A stretch of 64,000 nt of DNA, taken from positions 1 through 64,000 of the forward strand of contig NZ_CANLXP010000006.1 in NCBI RefSeq assembly GCF_947495145.1. The letters run 5' to 3'. Positions within the stretch are counted from its first letter, which is position 1. Each line of letters opens with the position of its first letter. Below are positions 46,711 through 54,834 of this stretch, piece after piece. This DNA comes from an uncultured Arthrobacter sp. GTDB lineage: Bacteria; Actinomycetota; Actinomycetes; Actinomycetales; Micrococcaceae. The position numbers and the translations under genes are program-made. The notes under the pieces are model-generated. The model did not search any database, had not been told where the DNA came from, and saw only the letters and a list, made by a program, of their open reading frames with translations.

Positions 46711-47727
46711 CTACAGCCACTTCTTGCGTTTGAACGTCAGGTACAAGCCAACGCCCATCAGCAACATGAGCGCAAGCGCAAATGGATAGCCCAGAACCCA
46801 ATCCAGCTCCGGCATGAACTCGAAATTCATCCCGTAGACGGTTCCCACCAGGGTGGGTGCAAAAAGGATCGCAGCCCAGGACGAGATTGTCTTGACCTCC
46901 TCGCTCTGGGCAAGGCTCGCCTCGGAGAGATGACGCATCTCCTCGTTCTGCCGTTGAGTTACGAGAGTTGCATGGACCGAGAGGGCGTTCTGGAGCAGGA
47001 TACGAAAGGAGTCCACCCGCTCGATCACGCGGATCACGTGATCCTGCACATCGCGCAAACGGGGCTGCAGTTCCGAATCCATGCCGTACTTGTCGGCGCC
47101 GGCCAGGAGCGCATCGAGCATCGGCCGCAACGGGTGGGTGGCACGTTGAACGCCGATCACCTCGCGGGAAAGCTCGTAGATGCGGCGTGCAACATCAGGA
47201 GCCGAACTGAAAAGCTCGTCCTCGATTTCGTCGATATCGTTCTCAAGGCCCGCGACGACGGGTGCGTACTGGTCCACCACCTCGTCCAGGATCGCGTAGA
47301 GCACCGCCTGGGGTCCAAGGGCCAGCAGCTCTGGTTGCGCCTCGAGCCGTCGTCGCACTTTCGCGAGGTCGGGCGACTCGGCCTGGCGGATGGTGACAAT
47401 GAAATCGGGGCCGACGAAGACATGCAGCTCCCCGAACTCCACCATCTCCTCGGCATCGAGGTACCGGGCCGGTCGGAGGACTGCAAAGAGGGTTTCCCCG
47501 TAACGCTCAAGCTTGGAACGCTGGTGGCCGTGAAGCGCATCCTCGACGGCAAGTTCATGAAGCGCAAACTCATCCGCCACGCGCTGAACTTCAGCACCAT
47601 CCGGGCGGTACAACCCGATCCAGGCCATGCCGGCGTTATTACGCTTGAGCTCAAACGTCTCATCCAGGTTCTGCGGATCGGCGGTCCGGCGACCGTTCAC
47701 ATACACGCCGTTGTCAACGATGGCCAC
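46711..47727 (-). CDS. corA: CorA-family magnesium/cobalt transporter
   Basis: 338 aa from GTG 47727 with AAGGA upstream. A large cytoplasmic N-terminal domain (about 1-270) is followed by two C-terminal membrane helices, with the GMN selectivity signature (YGMNFEFMPE) just after the first. Ends with KRKKWL. Forms pentameric channels for Mg2+. Stands alone. Confidence 0.95.
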   Translation of the reverse strand: MAIVDNGVYVNGRRTADPQNLDETFELKRNNAGMAWIGLYRPDGAEVQRVADEFALHELAVEDALHGHQRSKLERYGETLFAVLRPARYLDAEEMVEFGELHVFVGPDFIVTIRQAESPDLAKVRRRLEAQPELLALGPQAVLYAILDEVVDQYAPVVAGLENDIDEIEDELFSSAPDVARRIYELSREVIGVQRATHPLRPMLDALLAGADKYGMDSELQPRLRDVQDHVIRVIERVDSFRILLQNALSVHATLVTQRQNEEMRHLSEASLAQSEEVKTISSWAAILFAPTLVGTVYGMNFEFMPELDWVLGYPFALALMLLMGVGLYLTFKRKKWL

Positions 47728-47931
47728 CCTGCTGTCCTTACTCTCGGTAGTCCCGGAAATTCGAGCGCTCCAGGCTTAGGCGAGTCTCTCACGCACTACC
47801 CTCCGCGCAATGCCGCACTTGAAAAGTCAGTTCGCCGTCTGGAGATGGTAGATCAGCGCCACAGCTACGACGTCCCCGCGAATGTTGCAGCCTGGCTTGG
47901 GGTGTCGCCGCTGTCGTCGTCGCCGTCGTCG
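47728..47931. other. Intergenic region, CorA / HTH
   Basis: 204 bases between two minus-strand genes. It holds the CorA ribosome-binding site and a run of GTCGTC-like trinucleotides near 47910-47940. No -10/-35 pair is clear, no hidden gene seen. Confidence 0.4.
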
Positions 47932-48165
47932 TTATTGTCTTTGATTGATGTCCGGCGAGCCGTCAGGCTCCCACCGCAACACATCGCCGGGCTGGCATTC
48001 CAGGACCTCGCAGATGGCTTCAAGGGTGGTGAAGCGGACGGCCTTGGCGCGGCCGTTCTTCAGGACAGCCAGATTGGCGGGGGTGATACCGATGCGTTCA
48101 GCCAGCACACCGACGGGCATCTTGCGCCGGGCGAGCATGACGTCAATGTCCACGATGATCGGCAT
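47932..48165 (-). CDS. Small XRE/YozG-type helix-turn-helix regulator
   Basis: 77 aa. A single helix-turn-helix (about 12-68, KMPVGVLAERIGITPANLAVLKNGRAKAVRF and LEAICEVLECQPGDVL). Its ATG overlaps the last base of the DUF2975 gene (TGATG), so the two proteins are made together. This HTH/DUF2975 pairing is common in Gram-positives. It probably represses its own operon through the palindrome at 48692-48706. Confidence 0.92.
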   Translation of the reverse strand: MPIIVDIDVMLARRKMPVGVLAERIGITPANLAVLKNGRAKAVRFTTLEAICEVLECQPGDVLRWEPDGSPDINQRQ

Positions 48166-48656
48166 CAGATGACCTCATCGAGTTCATCACGCAGGTTTTT
48201 TGCTTCGGCGTCGCGTGCTACAGCCTGCGCGAGCAGAACCCGAAGGACCAGCACAATCAGCGCAACGCCACCGATCAACAGCGACGCACCGCAGATCAAC
48301 AGGATGATTCCTGGAGCGATTTCCCCCGGGGCGAGAAGAACTGCCAGCGCGAATACCAACACGGAAGCGGCGGCGATGGCGCCGAAGATGATGTCGACAT
48401 ACCGGAAAGACCGATTCGAGAAAACCGTTCCGCTGCGGACCATCGTGAGCAGTTTCCAGACGCAGATCGCACTTACCTGAACCGTCAGAATGCCAAAGAC
48501 CACGATGGCGTTGAACGTGATGCGCAACCCGGCAGGCACGCCCGATTCCTCCAGATCCGTCGAGATCAGCGGCACCATCCAGAGCTGAACGAACAACGAA
48601 CCCGCGAGCACCATCGCGATGACGACCTGTAATGCGAGGATGGCCAACTTACCCAT
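48165..48656 (-). CDS. DUF2975 membrane protein
   Basis: 163 aa with four predicted membrane helices (about 6-28, 45-68, 85-108, 116-140) and a charged C-terminal tail. DUF2975 family, typically paired with a YozG-like regulator as here. A GAAGGAG RBS lies just upstream. Function unknown; presumably a sensor or modulator for the regulator. Confidence 0.9.
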   Translation of the reverse strand: MGKLAILALQVVIAMVLAGSLFVQLWMVPLISTDLEESGVPAGLRITFNAIVVFGILTVQVSAICVWKLLTMVRSGTVFSNRSFRYVDIIFGAIAAASVLVFALAVLLAPGEIAPGIILLICGASLLIGGVALIVLVLRVLLAQAVARDAEAKNLRDELDEVI

Positions 48657-48687
48657 CAGGGTTCTCCTTCGATTGATTTACAAGGAG

Positions 48688-48715
48688 AATATATCGAAAG
48701 TCGATAGGTGGTCAA
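48688..48715 (-). promoter_or_regulatory. Promoter and operator of the DUF2975/HTH operon
   Basis: On the minus strand: TTGACC (-35, 48715-48710), 16-nt spacer, TATATT (-10, 48693-48688). The inverted repeat TATCGA-AAG-TCGATA (48692-48706) lies inside the spacer and touches the -10, a good place for autorepression by the HTH protein. One of the few near-consensus sigma-A promoters here. Confidence 0.7.
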
Positions 48716-48825
48716 CCAAGACAACCGGGACGGCCTGGACGCAACAGAACCGCCGGGTTGGTGCAAACGACGCTGCCGTCAAAACAACGATCCTGCACTT
48801 ACCCGGCGGTTCTGTGCGCGTCCTT

Positions 48826-49467
48826 CTACTCGACGCGCAGAACCAGGTCCGCACGAGCCCTCGTCGCCTCGATCAGCTGGGCATTCGGTTCATCAACCTG
48901 CTGAACCCAGTCCGCGGCCGCAGTGGGGCTTTTCCCGAACGTGATGTGCCGCAGAATCAGCCGCTCAACCCGCAGTCGATCGTCCTGTTCGCAGTACCAG
49001 ACCTCAGTGCACTGCTCCCGGGCCTCGCTCCATCCCGGCTGGTCGAGGAGCAGGTAGTTGCCTTCAGTCAAGATAAGCCGGGCGGACGGGTAGATCGGAA
49101 GTGTGCCGGCAATCGCCTGCTCGATCGTCCGCTCGAAACCCGGAGCGTAAACCACAGCATCGCGTGGCCCGCGAAGACGCTTGAGAAGCGCGGCATAGCC
49201 GTAGGCATCGAAGGTTTCGGGAGCGCCCTTGTGCTCCAGCAGGCGAAGCCGCACCAGTTCCGCGTCCGACAGATGAAACCCATCCATCGGCACGTGTGCG
49301 TACCGCTGCCGCTCCGGCTGCGGCTCGTCACGGTTCAAAATGGCCAGAAGCTGCTCGGCAAGGGTGGTCTTCCCCGCTCCCGGCGCACCCGCAATTCCGA
49401 CGACGACGGCGCTACCCTCCGACGCCGACAACCGCTCGATTCGCTTCACAAGATCGGCGAGAGTCAC
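48826..49467 (-). CDS. Nucleoside/pantothenate-kinase-like P-loop kinase
   Basis: 213 aa from GTG 49467. P-loop GIAGAPGAGKTTLAEQL near residue 25, followed by PMDGFHLSD (base/phosphate-binding Asp) and RLILTEGNYLLLDQPGW. This is the uridine-kinase/phosphoribulokinase/pantothenate-kinase superfamily, closest to the FrcK/YggC-like nucleoside-triphosphate hydrolase-domain group, often linked with sugar metabolism. Substrate uncertain. A possible -10 (CAGGAT) lies 6 nt upstream. Confidence 0.85.
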   Translation of the reverse strand: MTLADLVKRIERLSASEGSAVVVGIAGAPGAGKTTLAEQLLAILNRDEPQPERQRYAHVPMDGFHLSDAELVRLRLLEHKGAPETFDAYGYAALLKRLRGPRDAVVYAPGFERTIEQAIAGTLPIYPSARLILTEGNYLLLDQPGWSEAREQCTEVWYCEQDDRLRVERLILRHITFGKSPTAAADWVQQVDEPNAQLIEATRARADLVLRVE

Positions 49468-49526
49468 CCGGCTATCCTGACACGTAGAACTCACCGACAG
49501 CTCCAGTACACAAAGGCGGTCACCCC

Positions 49527-50195
49527 ATGACAACAGCACTGCTCCTGAGCGGCACCGGCCGGTACGCAGACCCCTGGCACCCCTTCGCGGAGACTTCCGC
49601 CGCGGTGGCCAGCCTCCTTGAGGACCCCGGACTAACGGTGAACACTGCCGACGACGTCGACACCTCCCTTGCGAGCCTCCGGGACCCTTCCGCCTGGCCC
49701 GACCTGCTGGTCGTCAACGTCGGCCTGCCCCGCGACGGCGGTACGGCCCCGGGTACTGAGGAAGCCCATGCCGGAATGGACGCCTGGGTGGCCGGCGGCC
49801 GGCCGCTGCTCGCCCTTCATTCCAGCTCCACGAGCTTCACCGACTCGGAGTCGTGGGAGAAGGCCGCCGGAGGACAGTGGGTGCGCGGTGTCTCGATGCA
49901 CCCTGAGTACGGCGCGGCGCACATCCTGCTCGAAGGCTCTTTCCCGGTGGGCGTTCCGGATTTCACGCTCGACGACGAACGCTACAGCTGGCTGCGCACC
50001 TCGCCCGACGTTGTGGTTCACGCGCGCCACGAACACGAGGGCCACCTGCATCCGGTGATGTGGTCGCTGGAACGGCAGGTCGAGACCGGATCGGCGCGAA
50101 CTTTCTACGACGCGCTCGGCCACGATGCGGCATCCTACAAATCACCGGAACACCGTGAGCTGCTGACGCGCGCAGTGGACTGGCTACTCGAATAG
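49527..50195 (+). CDS. ThuA-like domain protein (trehalose-utilisation type)
   Basis: 222 aa, cytosolic. A flavodoxin/class I amidotransferase-like fold as in ThuA: LLLSGTGRYADPWHPF at the N-terminus, GGRPLLALHSSSTSF, WVRGVSMHPEYG, and HARHEHEGHLHPVMW with the conserved His cluster. ThuA-type proteins act on 3-keto-glycosides made by a ThuB/Gfo-Idh oxidoreductase. A Gfo/Idh/MocA gene and other sugar genes lie further along in this window. The last codons lie in a 43-bp tandem duplication. Confidence 0.87.
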   Translation: MTTALLLSGTGRYADPWHPFAETSAAVASLLEDPGLTVNTADDVDTSLASLRDPSAWPDLLVVNVGLPRDGGTAPGTEEAHAGMDAWVAGGRPLLALHSSSTSFTDSESWEKAAGGQWVRGVSMHPEYGAAHILLEGSFPVGVPDFTLDDERYSWLRTSPDVVVHARHEHEGHLHPVMWSLERQVETGSARTFYDALGHDAASYKSPEHRELLTRAVDWLLE

Positions 50196-50244
50196 GAACA
50201 AGCTGCTGACGCACGCAGTGGACTGGCTGCTCGCCCTAGGAACA
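50157..50244 (+). repeat. 43-bp tandem duplication over the end of the ThuA-like gene
   Basis: The last 38 coding bases with the stop codon (from 50159) are followed by a second, slightly diverged copy starting at 50202. Both carry the core GCAGTGGACTGGCT. In the second copy the stop is lost (CTCGCCCTAGG). Confidence 0.85.
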
Positions 50245-50285
50245 CGCAGCAGGAGCAGGAAGTACAAGCAGAGCAGGAGCAGAAG

Positions 50286-51422
50286 TCAGTACCGCTGAAC
50301 AGTCACCGGCATCGAAATAGTGCGCGGCTCTGACGGCGCATCGCCCGCGAGCCGTTCAAACAGCATCCGGGCCGCCTGTGCACCAAGAGCCCGCGGGTCG
50401 TGCGACATGACCGTCAGCGGCACGTCCAACAGATCCGCCAACTCGACGTCGTCGAAACTGGCGATCGCCGGAACCTCCAGGCCGGGATGGTTCCGCCGGT
50501 GATTCCAGACCGCGCGCAGGGCCCCCACCGTCGTCCGGTTATTGGTGGAGAAGAACGCAGTAGGCGGATTGTGCCCACCGAGCGAGCCGGCAACCGCCTG
50601 CAAAGCGGAATCAGCGTCCCGAACAGAATAAAGCAGCGACTCATCGAAGCCCAAACCCCGGGCATCCAGCGCACTGTTGAACCCTTCGAAGCGCCGCCTC
50701 GCCGTCGGAATCCCAGAAATATCGCCGAGAAAGGCAACGCGGGAGTGACCGTCATCAATCAACGCCGTGGTTCCCGCAACAGCCCCGCCCACGTCGTCGA
50801 CGAGCACCGTATCGCTGCGCACACCCTGGACGGCTCGCGTTGCAAGGACCAACGGCATCGATGAGGTGACCTGCCCTTCGCCGAGGACGGACAGCCCGTT
50901 TCCGGCAGGAACAATGATCAGCCCCTCAACCTGACGACCCGCAAAATCATCAAGCAGTTCCCGTTCCCTCGACGGATCCTCCCGCGTGTTCCCAATCAGG
51001 ATGTGCCGGCCATTCTGGGCTGCAACATCCTCGATTCCGAGGGCAAACTGCCCGTAATAAGGGTTACCGAGATTGGTTACTGCCACTCCAATGAGCCCGG
51101 TTGGCCGGCGCAGCCGAGTGTTCCGCGCACTCTGGTTCGGACGGTATCCCAGCTGATCCGCTGCCGCGCGCACCCGTACCTGCACTTCCGGCCGTACATT
51201 CCGGCCGCCCGACATGGTGCGCGACACCGTCATGGGACTGACGCCGGCGAGCGCCGCAACATCGCGAACCGTCGGGGACGAAGGAGACGCCGCAGACCTA
51301 GAAGACGCCGCAGACGAAGGAGACGCCGGGGACGAAGCCGCTGAAACCGACAGAGGCGACGAAGCCGGCGGAGGCGACGAATCCGATGGACCCGACGGCG
51401 GGGACGGAGGGGACGAGGGCAC
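50286..51422 (-). CDS. LacI-family transcriptional regulator with Ser/Pro-rich N-terminal extension
   Basis: 378 aa from GTG 51422. Residues 1-50 are a low-complexity Ser/Pro/Ala extension not found in classical LacI proteins. The helix-turn-helix follows (TVRDVAALAGVSPMTVSRTMSGG, about 51-75), then the hinge and a periplasmic-binding-type effector domain (QLGYRPNQSARNTR; GLIGVAVTNLGNPYYG). No start codon exists between the extension and the HTH that I can see. An ACGTT-core operator lies 2 bases upstream of its start, and similar sites occur at 54216 and 56251, so it probably regulates this sugar locus. Confidence 0.92.
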   Translation of the reverse strand: MPSSPPSPPSGPSDSSPPPASSPLSVSAASSPASPSSAASSRSAASPSSPTVRDVAALAGVSPMTVSRTMSGGRNVRPEVQVRVRAAADQLGYRPNQSARNTRLRRPTGLIGVAVTNLGNPYYGQFALGIEDVAAQNGRHILIGNTREDPSRERELLDDFAGRQVEGLIIVPAGNGLSVLGEGQVTSSMPLVLATRAVQGVRSDTVLVDDVGGAVAGTTALIDDGHSRVAFLGDISGIPTARRRFEGFNSALDARGLGFDESLLYSVRDADSALQAVAGSLGGHNPPTAFFSTNNRTTVGALRAVWNHRRNHPGLEVPAIASFDDVELADLLDVPLTVMSHDPRALGAQAARMLFERLAGDAPSEPRTISMPVTVQRY

Positions 51423-51423
51423 A

Positions 51424-51437
51424 CGATCACGTTACCA
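51424..51437. promoter_or_regulatory. Candidate LacI operator 1
   Basis: CGATCACGTTACCA, identical at 12 of 14 positions to the site at 54216-54229 (TGATAACGTTACCA). It lies just upstream of the LacI gene start, fitting autoregulation. Confidence 0.65.
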
Positions 51438-51482
51438 AGCGGGGCGAGCAGCGTGCCGCGCTCGATCTGATGCCCATACCCG

Positions 51483-51520
51483 TCCGGATGAGAAAGATGC
51501 CATCCGGATGAGAAAGTTGC
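51483..51520. repeat. 20-bp direct repeat upstream of the ROK kinase
   Basis: TCCGGATGAGAAAGATGC (51483-51500) and TCCGGATGAGAAAGTTGC (51503-51520), period 20, 17 of 18 identical. The spacing is about two helical turns, so it may be a direct-repeat operator; it directly precedes the start of the ROK gene. Confidence 0.7.
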
Positions 51521-51523
51521 CTT

Positions 51524-52426
51524 GTGAGGACACAGGCAACAATTCCCGTGCTGGAAATCGGCGGCACCCATGTAACGGCTGCCCTGGTGCAACAGCACGA
51601 CGACGGCTGGTCCGCGCCCGCGGGAAGCCTCCTCAGACTGCCGCTCGACGCGCATGCGTCCGCCAAGGTGATTCTCGACGTCGTTGTGCAGGCGGCCCGC
51701 CTCCTCGGCAACAGCCACAACACCCGGTGGGGCATAGCGCTTCCCGGACCCTTCGACTATGAGAACGGCATCGGCCGCTACGAGCATGTCGGCAAGTTCG
51801 AAGCGCTGAACGGCATTGACGTCGGTGCATACCTGACCGTGGAACTCGGCGCGCTGGTCACCAGCATCGCCTTCCTCAACGACGCCGACGCCTTCGGGAT
51901 CGGCGAGTATGCACTACTCCGCCCAACTCCTGCGCGCCTTGCCTGCATCACTCTTGGCACCGGCGTCGGGTCCGCTTTCCTCGTGAACGGAGTCCCCGCC
52001 AAGGCAGGCCCGGGCGTCCCGCCGAACGGGTCCTGCCACCTCATTGAATACCGTGGCAGCGCACTGGAGGATTCTGTCTCACGCCGCGCCATCCGGCGGC
52101 GGTACTCGAAAACGGCGGGCGGAGACCACGATGTCCACGAGATAGCAGAGCGCAGCCGTCAGGGCGACGGCGCGGCCTCACACGTGCTCAGGCAGGCTTT
52201 CACCTCACTCGGCGAAGCGATTGCCCCGTACCTTCACGACTTCGGAGCAGAGATCCTTGTCATCGGTGGATCCATGGCCGGTTCCTGGGACATCGTGCAC
52301 CCCGCCGTCCGGCACGGTCTCACGTCCGTGAGGCCGCAGCTGAAGCACCTTCCGGTGATCCGCTCGGAGCGTTTCGAGGAAGCGTGCCTGATCGGTGCCG
52401 CGCACTGGGTAACTGAAAACCGCTAA
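51524..52426 (+). CDS. ROK-family sugar kinase-like protein
   Basis: 300 aa from GTG 51524. ROK/ASKHA fold: phosphate-1 motif LEIGGTHVTAAL, ALPGPFDYENGIGRYE, and ITLGTGVGSAFLVNG. The zinc motif of typical ROK kinases (CxCGxxGC) is absent; here PPNGSCHLIEYRG stands in its place. No HTH, so it is an enzyme-type ROK, possibly a sugar kinase. The stop overlaps the convergent manA stop by 4 bases. Sits in the sugar locus. Confidence 0.87.
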   Translation: MRTQATIPVLEIGGTHVTAALVQQHDDGWSAPAGSLLRLPLDAHASAKVILDVVVQAARLLGNSHNTRWGIALPGPFDYENGIGRYEHVGKFEALNGIDVGAYLTVELGALVTSIAFLNDADAFGIGEYALLRPTPARLACITLGTGVGSAFLVNGVPAKAGPGVPPNGSCHLIEYRGSALEDSVSRRAIRRRYSKTAGGDHDVHEIAERSRQGDGAASHVLRQAFTSLGEAIAPYLHDFGAEILVIGGSMAGSWDIVHPAVRHGLTSVRPQLKHLPVIRSERFEEACLIGAAHWVTENR

Positions 52427-54180
52427 CCCTTGAGAGCCGGCTGCCTCTCAGTCCCACGCACATAGGCCTTCACTGTGGCCAGCCGCTGCCCAATCGCCGC
52501 GCCGGTAGGGCGGATGGTGTAGGCGCCCACTGCGGCCGGGACAATGAACGTTTCCGCATAGTGGATCACGAACGGTTCGAAGGCATTGTCCGGACTCTCA
52601 ACCATTGCTTCCGCACCCTCAACCAGATTCAGCACGTTCACCGTGCCGTTTGTATGGTGCGCTACGACGCCTGTGAACCAGTGGCGCCGGGTTTCGATGA
52701 ACTCGAGCTCGTGCAGGCCTGTGCGTTCCTCCGTCCACCCCGGCCCTGAAGCGACCTCCTGCACCTGGTCGACCAGCTGCTCGGTTGCCCATTCGGTATT
52801 GCGGTCCCACTGGATGTTGCGGATTGCGTGGTCCAGGTGGATAGGCCGCGGGCGTCCGTCCAGCCCGAGCCGGCCCCAGTCCCACATTTTGAACGTGAAG
52901 ATGTAAGGGGTGGCGGAGATCTCGAGCACCATGGAGTTCGCGCCTGAGCAGTGGACCGTTCCAGCGGGAATGGAAAAGTGGTCGTGCTTTTTCGCCGGGA
53001 AGGCATTTACGTACTTTTCGGCAGGGAAGGAGCCGCCGCCGTCGGCCGCGTCTTTCAGCTCTGTGATCATGGCATCCGGGTCAGTGCCCGTCTTGAGGCC
53101 GAGGTACACCACGGCGTCCTCATCGCAGTCGAGCAGGTAATAACTCTCGTCCTGCGTGTAGGGCATTCCGAAGCGGTCCTGGATGTACTCGGTCAAGGGG
53201 TGGACCTGCAGCGAGAGATTGCCGCCACCCATGGTGTCGAGGAAGTCGAACCGGATCGGAAACTCGGCACCGAACCGCGCGTGCGTCAGAGCACCGAGCA
53301 GTTTGCGCGGCTGGGCGAGGACCACATCCAGTGCGGGCAACTCGATGACCTCGCCTCCGACGTCGAGCAGGATGCTGTTCTCCTCGGGCACGCAGTCGAA
53401 GCACCACGCATAGTTGTCAGCGTCCGGATCCAGGCCGCAGACCTCTTTCATCCACTGGCCTCCCCACACGCCGGGATCAAAGAACGGCACCACCCGGAAC
53501 GGAGCGGACACGGCCGTTGCCATGCCGCGATGGAACGTATCGGCGGTGATCAGTTTCCCTTCGCGCACGCTGCTGTTGGTGTCGAGTACGTAGTCAAGTT
53601 CGGCGAACAGCGCGCGTTTGTGCCGGTCGGCCGCCCGCCACTCCACGAAGAAGCTTCTCTTGTACTTACGCAGGGTGTCCTCGGCGCCGTTGTCGCAACG
53701 CCAGTTCGGCGCACCGGCTCGCTGCCGCTGCTGCAACTCCCAGCGCGCCATATCGGCCAGCACAAGGGTGCGGTTCGAAACGGGAACCAATGCGGCCCCC
53801 CAGCCGATGAGCACCACCGGAGCGTCCGACGTCGACACCTCCTGTGCCAGTTCCGCCAGCTTTTGCGCATCATAGAAATCCGAAAGCGTGAAATGGCTGA
53901 GCACGCCGAAGACGCGGTCATCCGTCAGGTTCGGCTCGATAAGCCGGTCGATCTCGGCAAGAGGAAGCGCCGCGTAATCCTCGACGTCGATGACCCGACG
54001 GCCGGGTAGCGCCTGCGCCAGAAAATCCTGCAACTCATCGAGACGGACTCCCGGGTAGGTGTCGACGACGATCACCGACGACGACGGGTGGCGTGCAACC
54101 TCCTGCCACGCGTTTTCCCCGGTCCAGAGTCGCGGCTCCCCGGGAACGGTGATACGGGGAAACTTCTTGTATGAGCTCAT
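52423..54180 (-). CDS. manA: Class I mannose-6-phosphate isomerase with N-terminal kinase-like domain
   Basis: 585 aa from ATG 54180. Residues about 1-230 resemble a nucleoside-kinase-like fold but show no P-loop (starts ITVPGEPRLWTGENAW; later VLADMARWELQQRQR). The C-terminal 350 residues are a type I PMI cupin with zinc-site motifs: LSLQVHP (Gln and His), then FSIPAGTVHCSGANSMVLEIS. It converts mannose-6-P and fructose-6-P. The fusion is longer than ordinary ManA (about 320-420 aa). An AACGTT operator is shared with the divergent SGNH gene. Confidence 0.88.
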   Translation of the reverse strand: MSSYKKFPRITVPGEPRLWTGENAWQEVARHPSSSVIVVDTYPGVRLDELQDFLAQALPGRRVIDVEDYAALPLAEIDRLIEPNLTDDRVFGVLSHFTLSDFYDAQKLAELAQEVSTSDAPVVLIGWGAALVPVSNRTLVLADMARWELQQRQRAGAPNWRCDNGAEDTLRKYKRSFFVEWRAADRHKRALFAELDYVLDTNSSVREGKLITADTFHRGMATAVSAPFRVVPFFDPGVWGGQWMKEVCGLDPDADNYAWCFDCVPEENSILLDVGGEVIELPALDVVLAQPRKLLGALTHARFGAEFPIRFDFLDTMGGGNLSLQVHPLTEYIQDRFGMPYTQDESYYLLDCDEDAVVYLGLKTGTDPDAMITELKDAADGGGSFPAEKYVNAFPAKKHDHFSIPAGTVHCSGANSMVLEISATPYIFTFKMWDWGRLGLDGRPRPIHLDHAIRNIQWDRNTEWATEQLVDQVQEVASGPGWTEERTGLHELEFIETRRHWFTGVVAHHTNGTVNVLNLVEGAEAMVESPDNAFEPFVIHYAETFIVPAAVGAYTIRPTGAAIGQRLATVKAYVRGTERQPALKG

Positions 54181-54215
54181 TACTCTGGCCGCCTTCTTCC
54201 TCGTGGCACTGGTTT

Positions 54216-54229
54216 TGATAACGTTACCA
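54216..54229. promoter_or_regulatory. Candidate LacI operator 2, overlapping the SGNH -10 box
   Basis: TGATAACGTTACCA with the perfect core TAACGTTA (54219-54226). The TAACGT within it is a likely -10 box 7 nt before the SGNH ATG, so a bound repressor would block that leaderless promoter and also manA on the other strand. Confidence 0.7.
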
Positions 54230-54231
54230 GC

Positions 54232-54834
54232 ATGCACTCCAACGCCGATAGCGACAAAGCACCTCCGGTCCTGGTGTCCTACGGGCACTCCTGGGTGGCC
54301 GGCGACGGTGCGTCCTTCAGCCGGACGTCGTTCGCCGCGTTGGCCGCCCGCGAGCTTGAGCTTGCCCTGGACAACCGTGCCGTCGGCGGAAGCAGCAGTA
54401 CCGCGACCGCTGAACTCGTGGTTTCAAGCCCGCCGCCGCCCGCGCCGCTGTATGTGGTGATGACCGGGCTCAACGACCTGCGACTCCACGGCGAAGAATC
54501 GTTCGCCCTCTCCGGATACTCCGGGGTGCTGCGGCGGATCCTGACTGCCCTGCGACGCACGTCGCCGAATTCGCTGGTGGTGGCCGTCGCCCAGCCCTAC
54601 CTCGTGGACTTCAGCCTCTACCCGCCCCATAACCGCGGCAACAACCAGCTGGTCGACGACTACAACAGCGTCCTGAGAAGGGCCAGCGCCGAATACTCAT
54701 TCGTTGCACTGGCCGAAACCGACCACTGGGACGCGGAACTCATGCTCCATGAGGACACGGTTCATCCGAACGACGCCGGGCACGCCTGCCTCGCACAGGC
54801 GGTACTTCACGCCGTCGCGAGTCGCAGGAGCTAG
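54232..54834 (+). CDS. SGNH/GDSL hydrolase
   Basis: 200 aa from leaderless ATG 54232. Block I reads SYGHSW, with His in place of the Asp of GDS; the Ser nucleophile is kept. Block II has the Gly of VGGSSS, block III GLNDL (Asn oxyanion), block V HEDTVHPNDAGH with catalytic Asp/His. No signal peptide, so a cytosolic esterase or deacetylase, perhaps for acetylated sugars given its neighbours. Stops overlap with the convergent ROK repressor by 4 bases (CTAG). Confidence 0.9.
   Translation: MHSNADSDKAPPVLVSYGHSWVAGDGASFSRTSFAALAARELELALDNRAVGGSSSTATAELVVSSPPPPAPLYVVMTGLNDLRLHGEESFALSGYSGVLRRILTALRRTSPNSLVVAVAQPYLVDFSLYPPHNRGNNQLVDDYNSVLRRASAEYSFVALAETDHWDAELMLHEDTVHPNDAGHACLAQAVLHAVASRRS

Noticed and set aside
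46930-48480. 516-codon plus-strand frame across corA and the HTH/DUF2975 genes
   Set aside because: It crosses three well-supported genes on the other strand and has no recognisable domain.
52951-54009. 352-codon plus-strand frame opposite manA
   Set aside because: Shadow of the isomerase gene, no RBS and no domain.
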